Below, piece after piece: positions 11,601-19,408 of a stretch of 21,428 nt of DNA. The notes beneath the pieces are model-generated. The model was not told the DNA's origin. It worked only from the letters and a program-made list of their open reading frames with translations, and did no database searches. Positions within the stretch are counted from its first letter, which is position 1. The number at the start of each line of letters is the position of its first letter. Origin of the DNA: a virus; the IMG/VR virus record IMGVR_UViG_3300048597_000112, positions 1 through 21,428 of that record. One strand, given 5' to 3'. A program made the translations under genes and the position numbers.

Positions 11601-12584
11601 ATGGCCGGAATTACCGGGCAGGGCACCACTTTCAACCTGCCGAACTACACGGGTGAGCTGTTCAGCGTCACCCCCCAGGACACCCCCCTGCTTTCCGCTA
11701 TCGGCGGACTGACCGGCGGCGAGAGCGTCAGCTCTACCGTTTTCAGTTGGCAGACCTACGACCTCCGCGACGCGGCTGACGACCGGCAGCGGTTGGAAGG
11801 TGCGAACGCGCCGACCGCCGAGTCCAGGGTCCGCGCCAACGTCCGCAACGTGCTTGAGATCCATCAGGAAGCACTCGAGGTCTCGTACACGAAGCAGGCA
11901 GCCATCGGCCAGATCGCGGCCAACGGTTCCAGCCACCCGTACGGCGAAGCCGGCACCGGCACGAACCCGGTCACGAACGAGGTTGACTGGCAGGTCCGTC
12001 AGCACCTCGTGCAGATCGCCCGCGACGTGGAAAAGTCGTTCATCACCGGCACCTTCCAGGAGCCCGCGAACAACTCGACCGCCCGCAAGACCCGTGGCCT
12101 GATCGACGCCATCGACACGAACCTCGTCAATGCGGGTGACACCCCGCTGACGAAGACCGACGTGCTCGACGCCATGCAGGAGGCGTACGACAACGGCGGC
12201 CTGATGGAGGACGAGACCCGCACCATCGTGGTCGGCTCGACCCAGAAGCGCGCTCTGACCGAGCAGTTCATCAACGCGACGGACGGCTACAGGTTCGAGA
12301 CCCGCAACATCGCCGGCGTCAACGTTCAGAGCATCGAGACCGACTTCGGTCGCCTCAATGTCATGCTGAACCGCCACGTCCCGAGCGACGTTGCCCTGAT
12401 CCTCTCGCTGGAGGATCTGGCCCCGTGCTTCCTCGAGGTGCCCGACAAGGGTCACTTCTTCGTGGAGCCCATCGCCAAGACCGGAGCTGCTGACAAGTTC
12501 CAGATCTACGGCGAGATTGGCCTGAAGTACGGCAACGAGAAGAAGCACGCCTGCATCTACAACCTCGGCGGCTACTCCTCGTAA
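11601..12584 (+). CDS. Major capsid protein (SU10 / DUF5309-like)
   Basis: ATG 11601 follows a near-perfect AAAGGAGG at 11587-11594, fitting very high expression. The 327-aa product starts MAGITGQGTTFNLPNYTGEL and continues FSVTPQDTPLLSAIGG, the opening I know from the SU10-type major capsid family. These have the HK97 fold. Other family-like segments are LEIHQEALEVSYTKQAAIGQ, the helix WQVRQHLVQIARDVEKSFIT, and the C-terminal IYGEIGLKYGNEKKHACIYN. There is no long N-terminal delta domain, which agrees with a separate scaffold gene. A stable hairpin follows the stop. Confidence 0.92.
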   Translation: MAGITGQGTTFNLPNYTGELFSVTPQDTPLLSAIGGLTGGESVSSTVFSWQTYDLRDAADDRQRLEGANAPTAESRVRANVRNVLEIHQEALEVSYTKQAAIGQIAANGSSHPYGEAGTGTNPVTNEVDWQVRQHLVQIARDVEKSFITGTFQEPANNSTARKTRGLIDAIDTNLVNAGDTPLTKTDVLDAMQEAYDNGGLMEDETRTIVVGSTQKRALTEQFINATDGYRFETRNIAGVNVQSIETDFGRLNVMLNRHVPSDVALILSLEDLAPCFLEVPDKGHFFVEPIAKTGAADKFQIYGEIGLKYGNEKKHACIYNLGGYSS

Positions 12585-12590
12585 TCGGTA

Positions 12591-12618
12591 GGCGGGGTCG
12601 GCTACGGTCGGCCCCGCC
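12591..12618 (+). terminator. Stable hairpin after the capsid gene, weak terminator or RNA stabiliser
   Basis: GGCGGGGTCG 12591-12600 pairs with CGGCCCCGCC 12609-12618 (10 pairs, one G-U) around an 8-base loop. Only a weak T-rich stretch, TGATTCACTT, follows. A hairpin here could partly end transcription or protect the abundant capsid mRNA from decay. The genes downstream are still needed for the virion, so full termination is unlikely. Confidence 0.55.
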
Positions 12619-12630
12619 GCTGATTCACTT

Positions 12631-12909
12631 ATGACCGACGTAAACGCAGACCTGATCGTTGACGACGGTAACGGCGGCACCCGCCAGTTGTCCGTAAACG
12701 ACTTCGGCTCCGCGCTGTCGCTTCGCATGGACGAGGCAAGCGCGACCGTGACCTATGTAGGTGAGGCGCAGCCGGGAACCGCCACCTCCGCGCCCGCATG
12801 GCGCATCAAGAAACTTGACACCGCATCTGGCACTTCAGTCAAGTGGGCAGACGGCGACACCCTATTCAACAACGTCTGGGACAACCGGGCCGGACTGACC
12901 TACAGCTAA
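12631..12909 (+). CDS. Small virion-associated hypothetical protein (92 aa)
   Basis: ATG 12631 has no clear binding site but lies right after the capsid hairpin; ATG 12727 would be too short. The product starts MTDVNADLIVDDGNGG, is beta-rich, and ends IKKLDTASGTSVKWADGDTL followed by FNNVWDNRAGLTYS. This ending, a Gly/Asp-rich turn and an NVWDNR motif before a short tail, recurs in small proteins next to capsid genes in many phages. Their function is not established to my knowledge. A head accessory or decoration role is a fair guess from position. Confidence 0.7.
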   Translation: MTDVNADLIVDDGNGGTRQLSVNDFGSALSLRMDEASATVTYVGEAQPGTATSAPAWRIKKLDTASGTSVKWADGDTLFNNVWDNRAGLTYS

Positions 12910-12918
12910 GGAGCAACC

Positions 12919-13329
12919 GTGAGCAAGAGCAACACAACCGAAACAGACATCCTGGCGAAGGTCTTTCAGGCCACCGAGCTTTCGTGGGATTCCAACACAA
13001 GCCTTTACGTCAGTCTCCACACCGCCGACCCCGGCGACGGTGGATCGCAGACGACCTCCGAAGCCACCTACGGCTCGTATGCCCGCGTGGCTGTCGCCCG
13101 TGACGCAACCGGCTGGGACGTGTCCGGTGACACCGCCTCCAACGATGACCTGCTCCAGTTCCCGCAGGCGACCTCGGGCAGCAACGTCATTACCCACGTC
13201 GCCATCGGCACCGCCGCATCGGGCGCGGGCCAGATCATCTACAGCGGCGCACTCAACTCGTCGCTGACCGTCTCCACCGGCATCCAGCCGCAGTTCGCCC
13301 CCAACGCCCTGACGACCACCGAGGACTAG
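12919..13329 (+). CDS. Small virion structural protein of the SLHTADPG type (136 aa)
   Basis: GTG 12919 has AAGGAG at 12908-12913 with ideal spacing. The product has the pattern LYVSLHTADPGDGGSQTTSE, then YGSYARVAVARDATGWDVSG, then VITHVAIGTAASGAGQIIYS. This belongs to a widespread small phage protein family with a beta-sandwich look, often labelled tail fibre or minor structural protein. The label is not well founded. Here it lies between capsid and head-associated genes, so an accessory head protein is just as possible. It is complete by comparison with relatives I recall. Confidence 0.72.
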   Translation: MSKSNTTETDILAKVFQATELSWDSNTSLYVSLHTADPGDGGSQTTSEATYGSYARVAVARDATGWDVSGDTASNDDLLQFPQATSGSNVITHVAIGTAASGAGQIIYSGALNSSLTVSTGIQPQFAPNALTTTED

Positions 13330-13330
13330 G

Positions 13331-14191
13331 GTGGCGGGCTTCTCCTCCACCCGCGACTACGTTGATTCGATAGAGGCCGGCCAGATCACGCAGGCGACCT
13401 GGAGGAAGTCGCCCTCACAGCCTTCGGTGCTGGGGGTGTGGTTCGACCTTTCAATGTCACCCGGCAACCCGGTCCCGCAGTATTACGCTTCCGCCCCCGG
13501 CGTCTCCGCAACCCTCCCCGGTGCGGAGGGCATCAACGCAGGCGGCGCAGTCGCCCCGCAGACCAAGCACGTCAAGTCAGTCACGGTGCTGGCGAACGCG
13601 GTCACGGCGCTCCCGGCTCAGTTCATGCTCTGTGACTACCTTCTGTACTACCCGTTTTTGGACATGGGTAGCAACGACGAGCAGCCGCTCGTCAACACCG
13701 TCACCCTCCCCCGCTACGCAGACGGCGATGGCGTTCAGGTCATGGCAGTCATGGTCGGCGCTCAGGTCACGGGCGGGGCTACCTTCCAGATGAACTACAC
13801 GAACCAGAGCGGTGAGTCAGGGCGGCTTTCGCAGATCGCCACCTGTAACACCGCCACGGCCACCGGCTCGATCATCAGCGCCGACCGCGCCGGAGCAGGT
13901 AAGGGCGGCCCGTTCATCCCGTTACAGGAAGGGGATACGGGCGTCCGCTCAATTGAGGGCTTCCAGATGGTGTCGGGCACAGACGTTGGCCTCATCACGC
14001 TGGTGCTGGTTCGCCCCCTTTGCGACCTCCCGCTGTACGAGCTGACGGCACCCTCAGAGGTTGACTTCCTGCTCGACTCACCTTCGCTGCCGGTCATTCA
14101 GGACGGCGCATATCTCAATTTCATCGTCCACCCAAACGGGAGCCTTGCGGCTACGGCGATACACGGAATCCTCGAAACGGTCTGGAGCTAG
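13331..14191 (+). CDS. Virion structural protein, first of two tandem paralogues (286 aa)
   Basis: GTG 13331 follows the previous stop by one base. No cleavable signal is seen. The product shares an ordered set of motifs with the next gene: TLPRYADGDGVQ, GKGGPFIPLQEGDTGVRSIE, a segment ending LVRPLCDLPLYEL, and then SLPVIQDGAYLNFIVHPNGS. These appear in the same order and spacing in the 14195-15094 product. The protein is beta-rich, with many Gly, Thr and Asn, as in phage fibres or surface proteins. It likely assembles on the head or neck. I cannot tell which. Confidence 0.72.
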   Translation: MAGFSSTRDYVDSIEAGQITQATWRKSPSQPSVLGVWFDLSMSPGNPVPQYYASAPGVSATLPGAEGINAGGAVAPQTKHVKSVTVLANAVTALPAQFMLCDYLLYYPFLDMGSNDEQPLVNTVTLPRYADGDGVQVMAVMVGAQVTGGATFQMNYTNQSGESGRLSQIATCNTATATGSIISADRAGAGKGGPFIPLQEGDTGVRSIEGFQMVSGTDVGLITLVLVRPLCDLPLYELTAPSEVDFLLDSPSLPVIQDGAYLNFIVHPNGSLAATAIHGILETVWS

Positions 14192-14194
14192 AAC

Positions 14195-15094
14195 ATGGGC
14201 TTTTCTTCAATGGATGATCTGGTCAGTGAAACGACCGTCAACGGCAAGTTCCTTCGCACGGACTTCAACAAGCTGACCGCCGCAGTCGGCACACAGGCCG
14301 CAGGCACCTGGTACTCCCTGTTCCAGGGCGCGGGCAACCCGGCAGCCAACACCCTGCTCGGCACGGGAACCAACGCCGCGTTTCAGGCGGTATTGGACTC
14401 GACCACAGGTAACGGCGGCATCCCCCACGGCGGCGACGTTTCCCCGGACACCAAGCACATCCTGAACGCATCGTCATTCTCAGCCGGTGCGACCTCCATG
14501 CCCGCAATCTTCATGCTCGTCGACCTGCTCGGCTTCTACCCGCTGACGAACGCGACGATCACCACAGCTCAGACGCTTGACAACACCGTCACGCTTCCCC
14601 GCTACACGGACGGCAAGGGCGTACAGGCATTCCTCACCCCCTCGACCGCAATGGGCGCAGGCACTCCGACCGTCACCCTGAACTACACACGCGCCGACAC
14701 GGGCGGCACGGACACCGGGCGCACCACGCCGACCCCGCTGCCGACCCTGAACGCGACCTCTCCAATCGGGCAGATCAGCTACAGCGGCACAGGCTCCGGC
14801 AAGTACGGCCCGTTCATCCCGCTGCAAGCGGGCGACCAGGGCATCGAGTCGGTCCAGCAGATCACATTTAGCGCGACCCGCACCTCGGGCGTCCTGAACC
14901 TCTGCCTCTGCAAGCCGCTGCTCACGCTGCCCATGACTACGATTGGCGTAGCCGCCGAGCGCGACCTGCTCAATCAGGTTCCGTCGCTCCCCCGCGTTCA
15001 TGACGGAGCCTGCCTCGGCTGGCTGATGTACGCAGGAGCCGCCACCCCCGTTTCAACGCCGTTCTTCGGGCACCTCGACTTTGCCTGGGGCTAA
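14195..15094 (+). CDS. Virion structural protein, second tandem paralogue (299 aa)
   Basis: ATG 14195 starts 3 bases after the previous stop. Motifs matching its neighbour are TLPRYTDGKGVQ, GKYGPFIPLQAGDQGIESVQ, a segment ending LCKPLLTLPMTTI, and SLPRVHDGACLGWLMYAGAA. Both end in a short aromatic tail (ETVWS against DFAWG). The level of change suggests an old duplication followed by divergence, so the two may form a hetero-oligomer or have taken different jobs. Composition is beta-rich. Exact location in the virion is unknown. Confidence 0.72.
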   Translation: MGFSSMDDLVSETTVNGKFLRTDFNKLTAAVGTQAAGTWYSLFQGAGNPAANTLLGTGTNAAFQAVLDSTTGNGGIPHGGDVSPDTKHILNASSFSAGATSMPAIFMLVDLLGFYPLTNATITTAQTLDNTVTLPRYTDGKGVQAFLTPSTAMGAGTPTVTLNYTRADTGGTDTGRTTPTPLPTLNATSPIGQISYSGTGSGKYGPFIPLQAGDQGIESVQQITFSATRTSGVLNLCLCKPLLTLPMTTIGVAAERDLLNQVPSLPRVHDGACLGWLMYAGAATPVSTPFFGHLDFAWG

Positions 15095-15097
15095 CCC

Positions 15098-15889
15098 GTG
15101 GCCCTGCTCGGGAACCAGTCAGTCCTGAACAAGGGGCCGGGCCGTAACCTCGGCGGCAACAGCGCCACTACCGTACTGCTGGGCGGTCCCGGCGCACTCG
15201 GTGGTCTGACACAGCTCCGGCCAAACTTCTACAAGTCCGGCCCCGCTCGCGCCCGTTTCACGGGAGAGGGCGGCTGGTACGCGCAGTCCGCCGTACCAGA
15301 CGGCTACCGCCCGCCCTACACCTACAACATCGCGGTCAAGGACGGCGCGATGGCTCGCTTCACATACAGGCAGGACGCCGCCTCTGACGTTTCCGGTCTG
15401 ATCGCAGGCGGACTCAACGCAGCCGCCGAACTCGCCGGCACCGGCACCATCAGCTCTGCCGACCTGGCGCTAGTCGTATCTGCCGCCGCCACGATCACCG
15501 CAGGCGGTTCGCTGACCGGCAACGTGGTCGGCAAGCTGGAGCTGATCGCCGCACTCGCCGGATCGGCAGACCTCACCGCAGGTATCGGCGCAATCGCCCA
15601 TGCCTCTGCTGACATTGAGGGCACGGGCAACATGTCGGCAACCGTTCGCGCAACTGGAGAGCTGACCGCCGACATTCAGCCCTTCACGGAACTTTCACCG
15701 GAATCCCTCGCCCGCGCCGTCTGGACGCTTCAGCAGGCGGGGTTCACCGACCCCGGCACCTTCGGGGCCAACCTTGACGCGCCGATCAGCACCATCGGCG
15801 GCGGCTCGATCACAGAGGAAGGCATTGCCGAAGTCCTGATGACAGACCCCCGCTTCCTGTCGGTTGCGAAGTTCCTGGGGCTGAAGTGA
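15098..15889 (+). CDS. Repeat-rich virion structural protein (263 aa)
   Basis: GTG 15098 starts 3 bases after the previous stop. Residues 1-90 are Gly-rich with aromatic spots (MALLGNQSVLNKGPGRNLGG, YRPPYTYNIAVKDGAMARFT). Residues of about 100-190 are an Ala/Gly/Thr repeat with units such as AAELAGTGTISSADL, AATITAGGSLTGNV and AADIEGTGNMSATV-like turns, likely a beta solenoid or fibrous shaft. The C-terminal part, FTELSPESLARAVWTLQQAG followed by FTDPGTFG, recurs in many phage head or neck region proteins. The protein may be a thin fibre or collar component. Confidence in the role is low; in the gene, high. Confidence 0.75.
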   Translation: MALLGNQSVLNKGPGRNLGGNSATTVLLGGPGALGGLTQLRPNFYKSGPARARFTGEGGWYAQSAVPDGYRPPYTYNIAVKDGAMARFTYRQDAASDVSGLIAGGLNAAAELAGTGTISSADLALVVSAAATITAGGSLTGNVVGKLELIAALAGSADLTAGIGAIAHASADIEGTGNMSATVRATGELTADIQPFTELSPESLARAVWTLQQAGFTDPGTFGANLDAPISTIGGGSITEEGIAEVLMTDPRFLSVAKFLGLK

Positions 15890-16095
15890 AGGGCGACGTA
15901 AGCCTCACCTTTGAGATCGAGACCGGGGCAGCCGCCACCGTGTTCGTCTCGCATCCCCGCACCGGACGCGCTGTAGACGACCAGGACGGACGAGTACCCC
16001 GCACCACCGGCACCGCAGCCCGGGAGCGCACAGGCGGCGACGTACAGGAATCAAACGGCAACCTCGGCAGGGGCCGCACCGGAAAGGTCAACTAG
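15886..16095 (+). CDS. Small hypothetical protein (69 aa)
   Basis: GTG 15886 overlaps the previous stop as GTGA, and the TAG stop touches the next ATG. The product has a short beta-type start (KGDVSLTFEIETGAAATVFV). It then has a disordered-looking, Arg/Gly/Thr-rich tail (RTTGTAARERTGGDVQESNG, NLGRGRTGKVN). Position within the virion operon suggests a structural or assembly helper. I do not recognise a family. Confidence 0.6.
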   Translation: MKGDVSLTFEIETGAAATVFVSHPRTGRAVDDQDGRVPRTTGTAARERTGGDVQESNGNLGRGRTGKVN

Positions 16096-16806
16096 ATGCC
16101 ATTCACCCGCAGCTTTGAGTCCTACTCGCCGCCCCGCCGCTACGACGGTGCGCCTTTTACCTCGGCGCAGATCCGCGAGGCCGCGACCGAGACGGGCAGC
16201 TACACGACCATAGAGACGATCAACCTGTTTCCGGTTGACGCCGACCCCTCTAGTCCGGCGACCCGGAACTTCACGACTACCGCCGCAACCCTGACGGACG
16301 GCTGGTATGTCATCCGGTGGGTGGACGGCACGGGCTCGTCTTTCGACTCCGACCCGGTTCACTACATAACGGGCAGCGGAACGCCAGCACAGTTCGCAAC
16401 CGTCGAAGACGTAGCAACCCGGCAGGGTAAGACCCTCACCGAGGCCGAAGAGGAGTCGGTGGACTTTCTGCTAACGGTTGCCACCGCCGTCATCGCAGAC
16501 GCCGCAGGGAAAGACGACGCATGGGCCGCAGCACTTGACCCGGTGCCCACGATCCTCAAGGGGCTAACGGTGGAGCTGGTGGGTCGCGCATTCGCCAACC
16601 CGTCCGGCCTGACCAGCCTTCAGGAGCAGGTCGGCTCCTACCAGTACATGCAGAGCTTCAACCGCGACCTCCCCGCCGCCTTCGTCCTGACTGACATTGA
16701 GCGGCGCATCATTCGCAGGACGGTGGGCACGTTGAACTACGAGGTGAGGACTCCCACCAGCGCAGAGGAGTTCCTGGAGGAAGTGCTTGAAACTGAAGGG
16801 TCATAA
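16096..16806 (+). CDS. Head-tail connector (adaptor) with extra N-terminal beta domain (236 aa)
   Basis: ATG 16096 follows the previous stop directly. Residues of about 95-236 look like the helical adaptor that sits under the portal. They have the pattern ATVEDVATRQGKTLTEAEEE, then helices with VDFLLTVATAVIADAAG and ILKGLTVELVGRAFANPSG, and a C-terminal helix with LTDIERRIIRRTVGTLNYEV. This matches the gp6/gp15-like connector fold seen in actinobacterial phages. Residues 1-92 form a separate domain (FTSAQIREAATETGSYTTIE, then DGWYVIRWVDGTGSSFDSDP) that looks like a small beta sandwich. The combination suggests a decorated connector. The last 20 bases overlap the first sugar gene. Confidence 0.8.
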   Translation: MPFTRSFESYSPPRRYDGAPFTSAQIREAATETGSYTTIETINLFPVDADPSSPATRNFTTTAATLTDGWYVIRWVDGTGSSFDSDPVHYITGSGTPAQFATVEDVATRQGKTLTEAEEESVDFLLTVATAVIADAAGKDDAWAAALDPVPTILKGLTVELVGRAFANPSGLTSLQEQVGSYQYMQSFNRDLPAAFVLTDIERRIIRRTVGTLNYEVRTPTSAEEFLEEVLETEGS

Positions 16807-17449
16807 CCTTTCGATCCTCGTCCCGGTGCTGAACCGTCCGCACCGGGTCCAGCCGATCATCGACTCGGCCCGTGCTGCCACGGCAGGCGCGGAAGTCCTG
16901 TTCATTGCGGACCCCGACGACTACCCGGAGATTGAGGCGCTGGAAGACGCAGGCGCGGACTTCGTGACGTACTCGGGCGGCTACGCGGGCAAGATCAACT
17001 ACGGCGTCCGGCAGACTAATCGCCCGCTGATCTTCACGGGGGCAGACGACCTCCACTTTCACCCCGGCTGGTTTGAGATCGCCTGCGACCGGCTGACCCC
17101 GGAGATTCAGGTGGTCGGCACTAACGACCTTTGTTCTGGGCGCGTTCGCATGGGCCACCACGCCACGCACCTGCTTATGACCAGGGAGTATGCGCTTCGA
17201 CCCACCGCAGACGGGCAGGACGGGCCGTTCTGTACGGCCTACCACCACTGGTACTGCGACGACGAGCTCGTGGAGACGGCGGTTTCGCGCAAGGCAATCG
17301 CCTTCGCCACAGACTCCATTGTGGAGCACTACCACCCGATGGTTGGCAAGGCCGTTGACGACGCCACCTACCGCAAGGGGCAGTCAAGGCGCACCGAGGA
17401 CAAGCGGCTGTTCCTGCGCCGAAGGAAGTTTTGGAAGTCACGGTCGTAG
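16787..17449 (+). CDS. Glycosyltransferase, GT-A fold (family 2-like) (220 aa)
   Basis: TTG 16787 is chosen because GGAGGA at 16776-16781 sits 5 bases before it and the frame then enters the first beta strand at once (LSILVPVLNRPHRVQPIIDS). The nucleotide-sugar motif is FTGADDLHFHPGW with D87-D88, in place of a classic DxD. A second acidic site is HHWYCDDEL. The basic tail (RRTEDKRLFLRRRKFW) may touch membrane or nucleic acid. It would move a sugar from a nucleotide donor to an unknown acceptor. It opens the sugar island and overlaps the connector gene by 20 bases. Confidence 0.82.
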   Translation: MKLKGHNLSILVPVLNRPHRVQPIIDSARAATAGAEVLFIADPDDYPEIEALEDAGADFVTYSGGYAGKINYGVRQTNRPLIFTGADDLHFHPGWFEIACDRLTPEIQVVGTNDLCSGRVRMGHHATHLLMTREYALRPTADGQDGPFCTAYHHWYCDDELVETAVSRKAIAFATDSIVEHYHPMVGKAVDDATYRKGQSRRTEDKRLFLRRRKFWKSRS

Positions 17450-18033
17450 TCGGCACCTTTGGCGACGAGCAGTACCGGCGATGGGCAGAGGATAGGGCCA
17501 TCCCGTCCGTACCCGAGGGCATACCCGTAGTCCACGTCCACGGCGGCACCCTGGCCGAGTCACGAAACGCAGGGCTGGCGCAGGTGAAAACCGAGTGGGT
17601 CGTCTTCCTTGACGCCGACGACGAACTGGCACCGGGCTACATGGACGCAATGGCGACCGGCTCCGCAGACCTTCGAGCGCCGTCTGTCAGATACGTCAAG
17701 GGCAGGCGGACTCAAGACCCTTACGTCCCGAGGGTGGCCGGGCATGACCACGACTGTACGGGCGAATGCTTGCCGGAGGGCAACTGGCTGGTGATCGGTG
17801 CCGCCGCCCGGGCCGACCTCCTGCGAAGCGTTGGCGGGTTCCGTGAATGGGACTGCTACGAGGATTGGGACTTGTGGCTCCGGTGCTGGCTGGCCGGCGC
17901 GACCGTCGAGGCCATCCCCGCCGCCGAGTACATCGCCCACGTTCGGCCCGACTCTCGCAACCGCTCCAACTCCATGCGGTTCCGCAACCGGGTTCACGTC
18001 CAAATCATCGAGTCCGTAAAGGATCAACTGTGA
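17431..18033 (+). CDS. Glycosyltransferase family 2 (200 aa)
   Basis: TTG 17431 follows GAAGGAAG at 17421-17428 and lies inside the end of the gene before it. The product is a compact classic family 2 domain: VTVVVGTFGDEQYRRWAEDR, then GGTLAESRNAGLAQVKTEWV, then the DxD-type motif VFLDADDELAPGY with D61 and D63, and the catalytic-base region CYEDWDLWLRCWLAGATVEA. A CTGECLPEG loop with two Cys lies before the base. No membrane segment is seen, so it is soluble. Acceptor and donor cannot be read from sequence. Its stop overlaps the next start as GTGA. Confidence 0.9.
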   Translation: MEVTVVVGTFGDEQYRRWAEDRAIPSVPEGIPVVHVHGGTLAESRNAGLAQVKTEWVVFLDADDELAPGYMDAMATGSADLRAPSVRYVKGRRTQDPYVPRVAGHDHDCTGECLPEGNWLVIGAAARADLLRSVGGFREWDCYEDWDLWLRCWLAGATVEAIPAAEYIAHVRPDSRNRSNSMRFRNRVHVQIIESVKDQL

Positions 18034-18794
18034 ACGTCTACGTCACCGGCATAGCGGGCTTCATTGGCTCCACCGTTGCCGTCCAGCTCCGCGACCGGGG
18101 CCACAGCGTCACCGGATGCGACGACCTTTCGATGGGCCGGGTGTCTAACGTGCCCACGAGCATCTGGTGGAACGTCGAGGACATGCGGCGGCTGACCCAC
18201 ATTGACGCCGACGTGGTGCTTCACCTTGCGGCCATGTCATGCGCCCGATGGCCCGACGATAACGAGGTATGGCAGCGCAACCTCGCCGCCACCGCACACC
18301 TCGCGTCCATCTTCAAGGGCCGCGTCGTGTTCGCATCCACCTGCGTCGCGCCAAACCCGCTCCTTGGCGCATACGCCGGGTCGAAGTGGGCCTGCGAGAA
18401 GATTCTGCCCGCCGCCACCATCTGCCGATTCGCCAACGTCTACGGCCCACGGCAGCGCGATTGGGGGCCGGAGCCCGGCGTCCTGGCCGCGTGGAGGAGG
18501 GCCGAGCAGGCAGGGGAGCCGATCCGCATAGACGGCGACGGCTCACAGACCCGCGACTTCATTCACGTTGACGATGTTGCCCGCGCCCTTTGCCTTGCCG
18601 TTGAGTCCGACGCGGCAGACGGCCACACAATCGACATCTGTACCGGCGTTCAGACGCCTGTGATTGAGCTGGCCGACAGGTTTGATGCGCCCCGCACCTA
18701 CGCACCGCGCAACCCCGTAGACCCCGACTCCATGCCGCAAGACCCGGAACCAGCCAAGCGGCTGCTCGGGTTCGAGAGCGAGATCGCGCTGTGA
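18030..18794 (+). CDS. NAD-dependent sugar epimerase/dehydratase (extended SDR) (254 aa)
   Basis: GTG 18030 overlaps the previous stop and gives a start exactly at the first strand, VNVYVTGIAGFIGSTVAVQL. The glycine motif TGIAGFIG (residues 6-13) binds NAD. VVLHLAAMSCARWPD and RVVFASTCVAP follow, and the catalytic YAGSK has Y115 and K119. FANVYGPRQRDWGP and DGSQTRDFIHVDDVARALCL are typical of GalE-like epimerases and related dehydratases. The protein is shorter than usual GalE (about 330 aa), mainly at the C-terminus. It would make or alter a nucleotide sugar for the glycosyltransferases around it. An upstream extension in frame is open but would overlap the previous gene. Confidence 0.9.
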   Translation: MNVYVTGIAGFIGSTVAVQLRDRGHSVTGCDDLSMGRVSNVPTSIWWNVEDMRRLTHIDADVVLHLAAMSCARWPDDNEVWQRNLAATAHLASIFKGRVVFASTCVAPNPLLGAYAGSKWACEKILPAATICRFANVYGPRQRDWGPEPGVLAAWRRAEQAGEPIRIDGDGSQTRDFIHVDDVARALCLAVESDAADGHTIDICTGVQTPVIELADRFDAPRTYAPRNPVDPDSMPQDPEPAKRLLGFESEIAL

Positions 18795-19408
18795 GGTACA
18801 CGCTCCTGCTGATAACGGACGGGCGCGACGACTACCTGACCCGGACGCTCTGCTCGGCAATGGTGAACCTGCCCCGCCCCGAGGAGGTGGTGCTGGTCGA
18901 TGACCGGGCGCACCTGCTCGGGTTCGCCGGGGCCATTCAGTCCGGCTGGGATCGCATCCTTGAGACGGACGCAAAGTGGATCTTCCACCTTGAGGCCGAC
19001 TTCACCTTCAATGAGCCGGTGAACCTCGAGGGGATGGCTGAGCTGGCAGCAAACGAACACGTTGCCCAGGTTGCCCTGAAGCGGCAGCCGTGGTCGCCGC
19101 ACGAGATAGATGCCGGCGGGATCATCGAGACCGACCCGGATGCCTACGAAGAGGGGCGCTTCAATAGCGACAAGCGATTCGGCCACCGCTACACCTACAC
19201 GGCGCACCGCAAGTTCTTCACGACGAACCCGTGTCTCTACCGCCGCGACATTGCCGAGCGCGGCTGGCCGCAGGAGGCGGAGTCCGAGGGCAAGTTCGGC
19301 ATCCGCCTGTTTCAAGACCCGGCAATCGTTTCGACCTTCTGGGGCGGCAAGGCTGACCCGCCGAAGGTTCACCACATCGGAGACACACGCGCCGGGAGGG
19401 GCTACTGA
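18791..19408 (+). CDS. Glycosyltransferase-like protein (205 aa)
   Basis: GTG 18791 overlaps the previous stop as GTGA. The product has a GT-A style start (YTLLLITDGRDDYLTRTLCS), VVLVDDRAHLLGFAGAIQSG and the acidic site KWIFHLEADFTFNEPV with E68 and D70. Later segments (FTTNPCLYRRDIAERGWPQE, VHHIGDTRAGRGY) are what I recall from glycosyltransferase-like proteins of actinobacterial phages. The DxD-like site is LEAD, a variant. The end, HHIGDTRAGRGY, is a strong family-like tail. It may transfer a sugar or be an inactive helper. The stop overlaps the next ATG as TGATG. Confidence 0.75.
   Translation: MRYTLLLITDGRDDYLTRTLCSAMVNLPRPEEVVLVDDRAHLLGFAGAIQSGWDRILETDAKWIFHLEADFTFNEPVNLEGMAELAANEHVAQVALKRQPWSPHEIDAGGIIETDPDAYEEGRFNSDKRFGHRYTYTAHRKFFTTNPCLYRRDIAERGWPQEAESEGKFGIRLFQDPAIVSTFWGGKADPPKVHHIGDTRAGRGY

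Noticed and set aside
10385-11635. A 416-codon open frame on the - strand
   Set aside because: It lies opposite the MuF-like and scaffold genes, which have clear families. High GC gives long antisense frames.
11277-12728. A 483-codon open frame on the - strand
   Set aside because: It is the shadow of the major capsid gene; no domain is recognisable and there is no proper start context.
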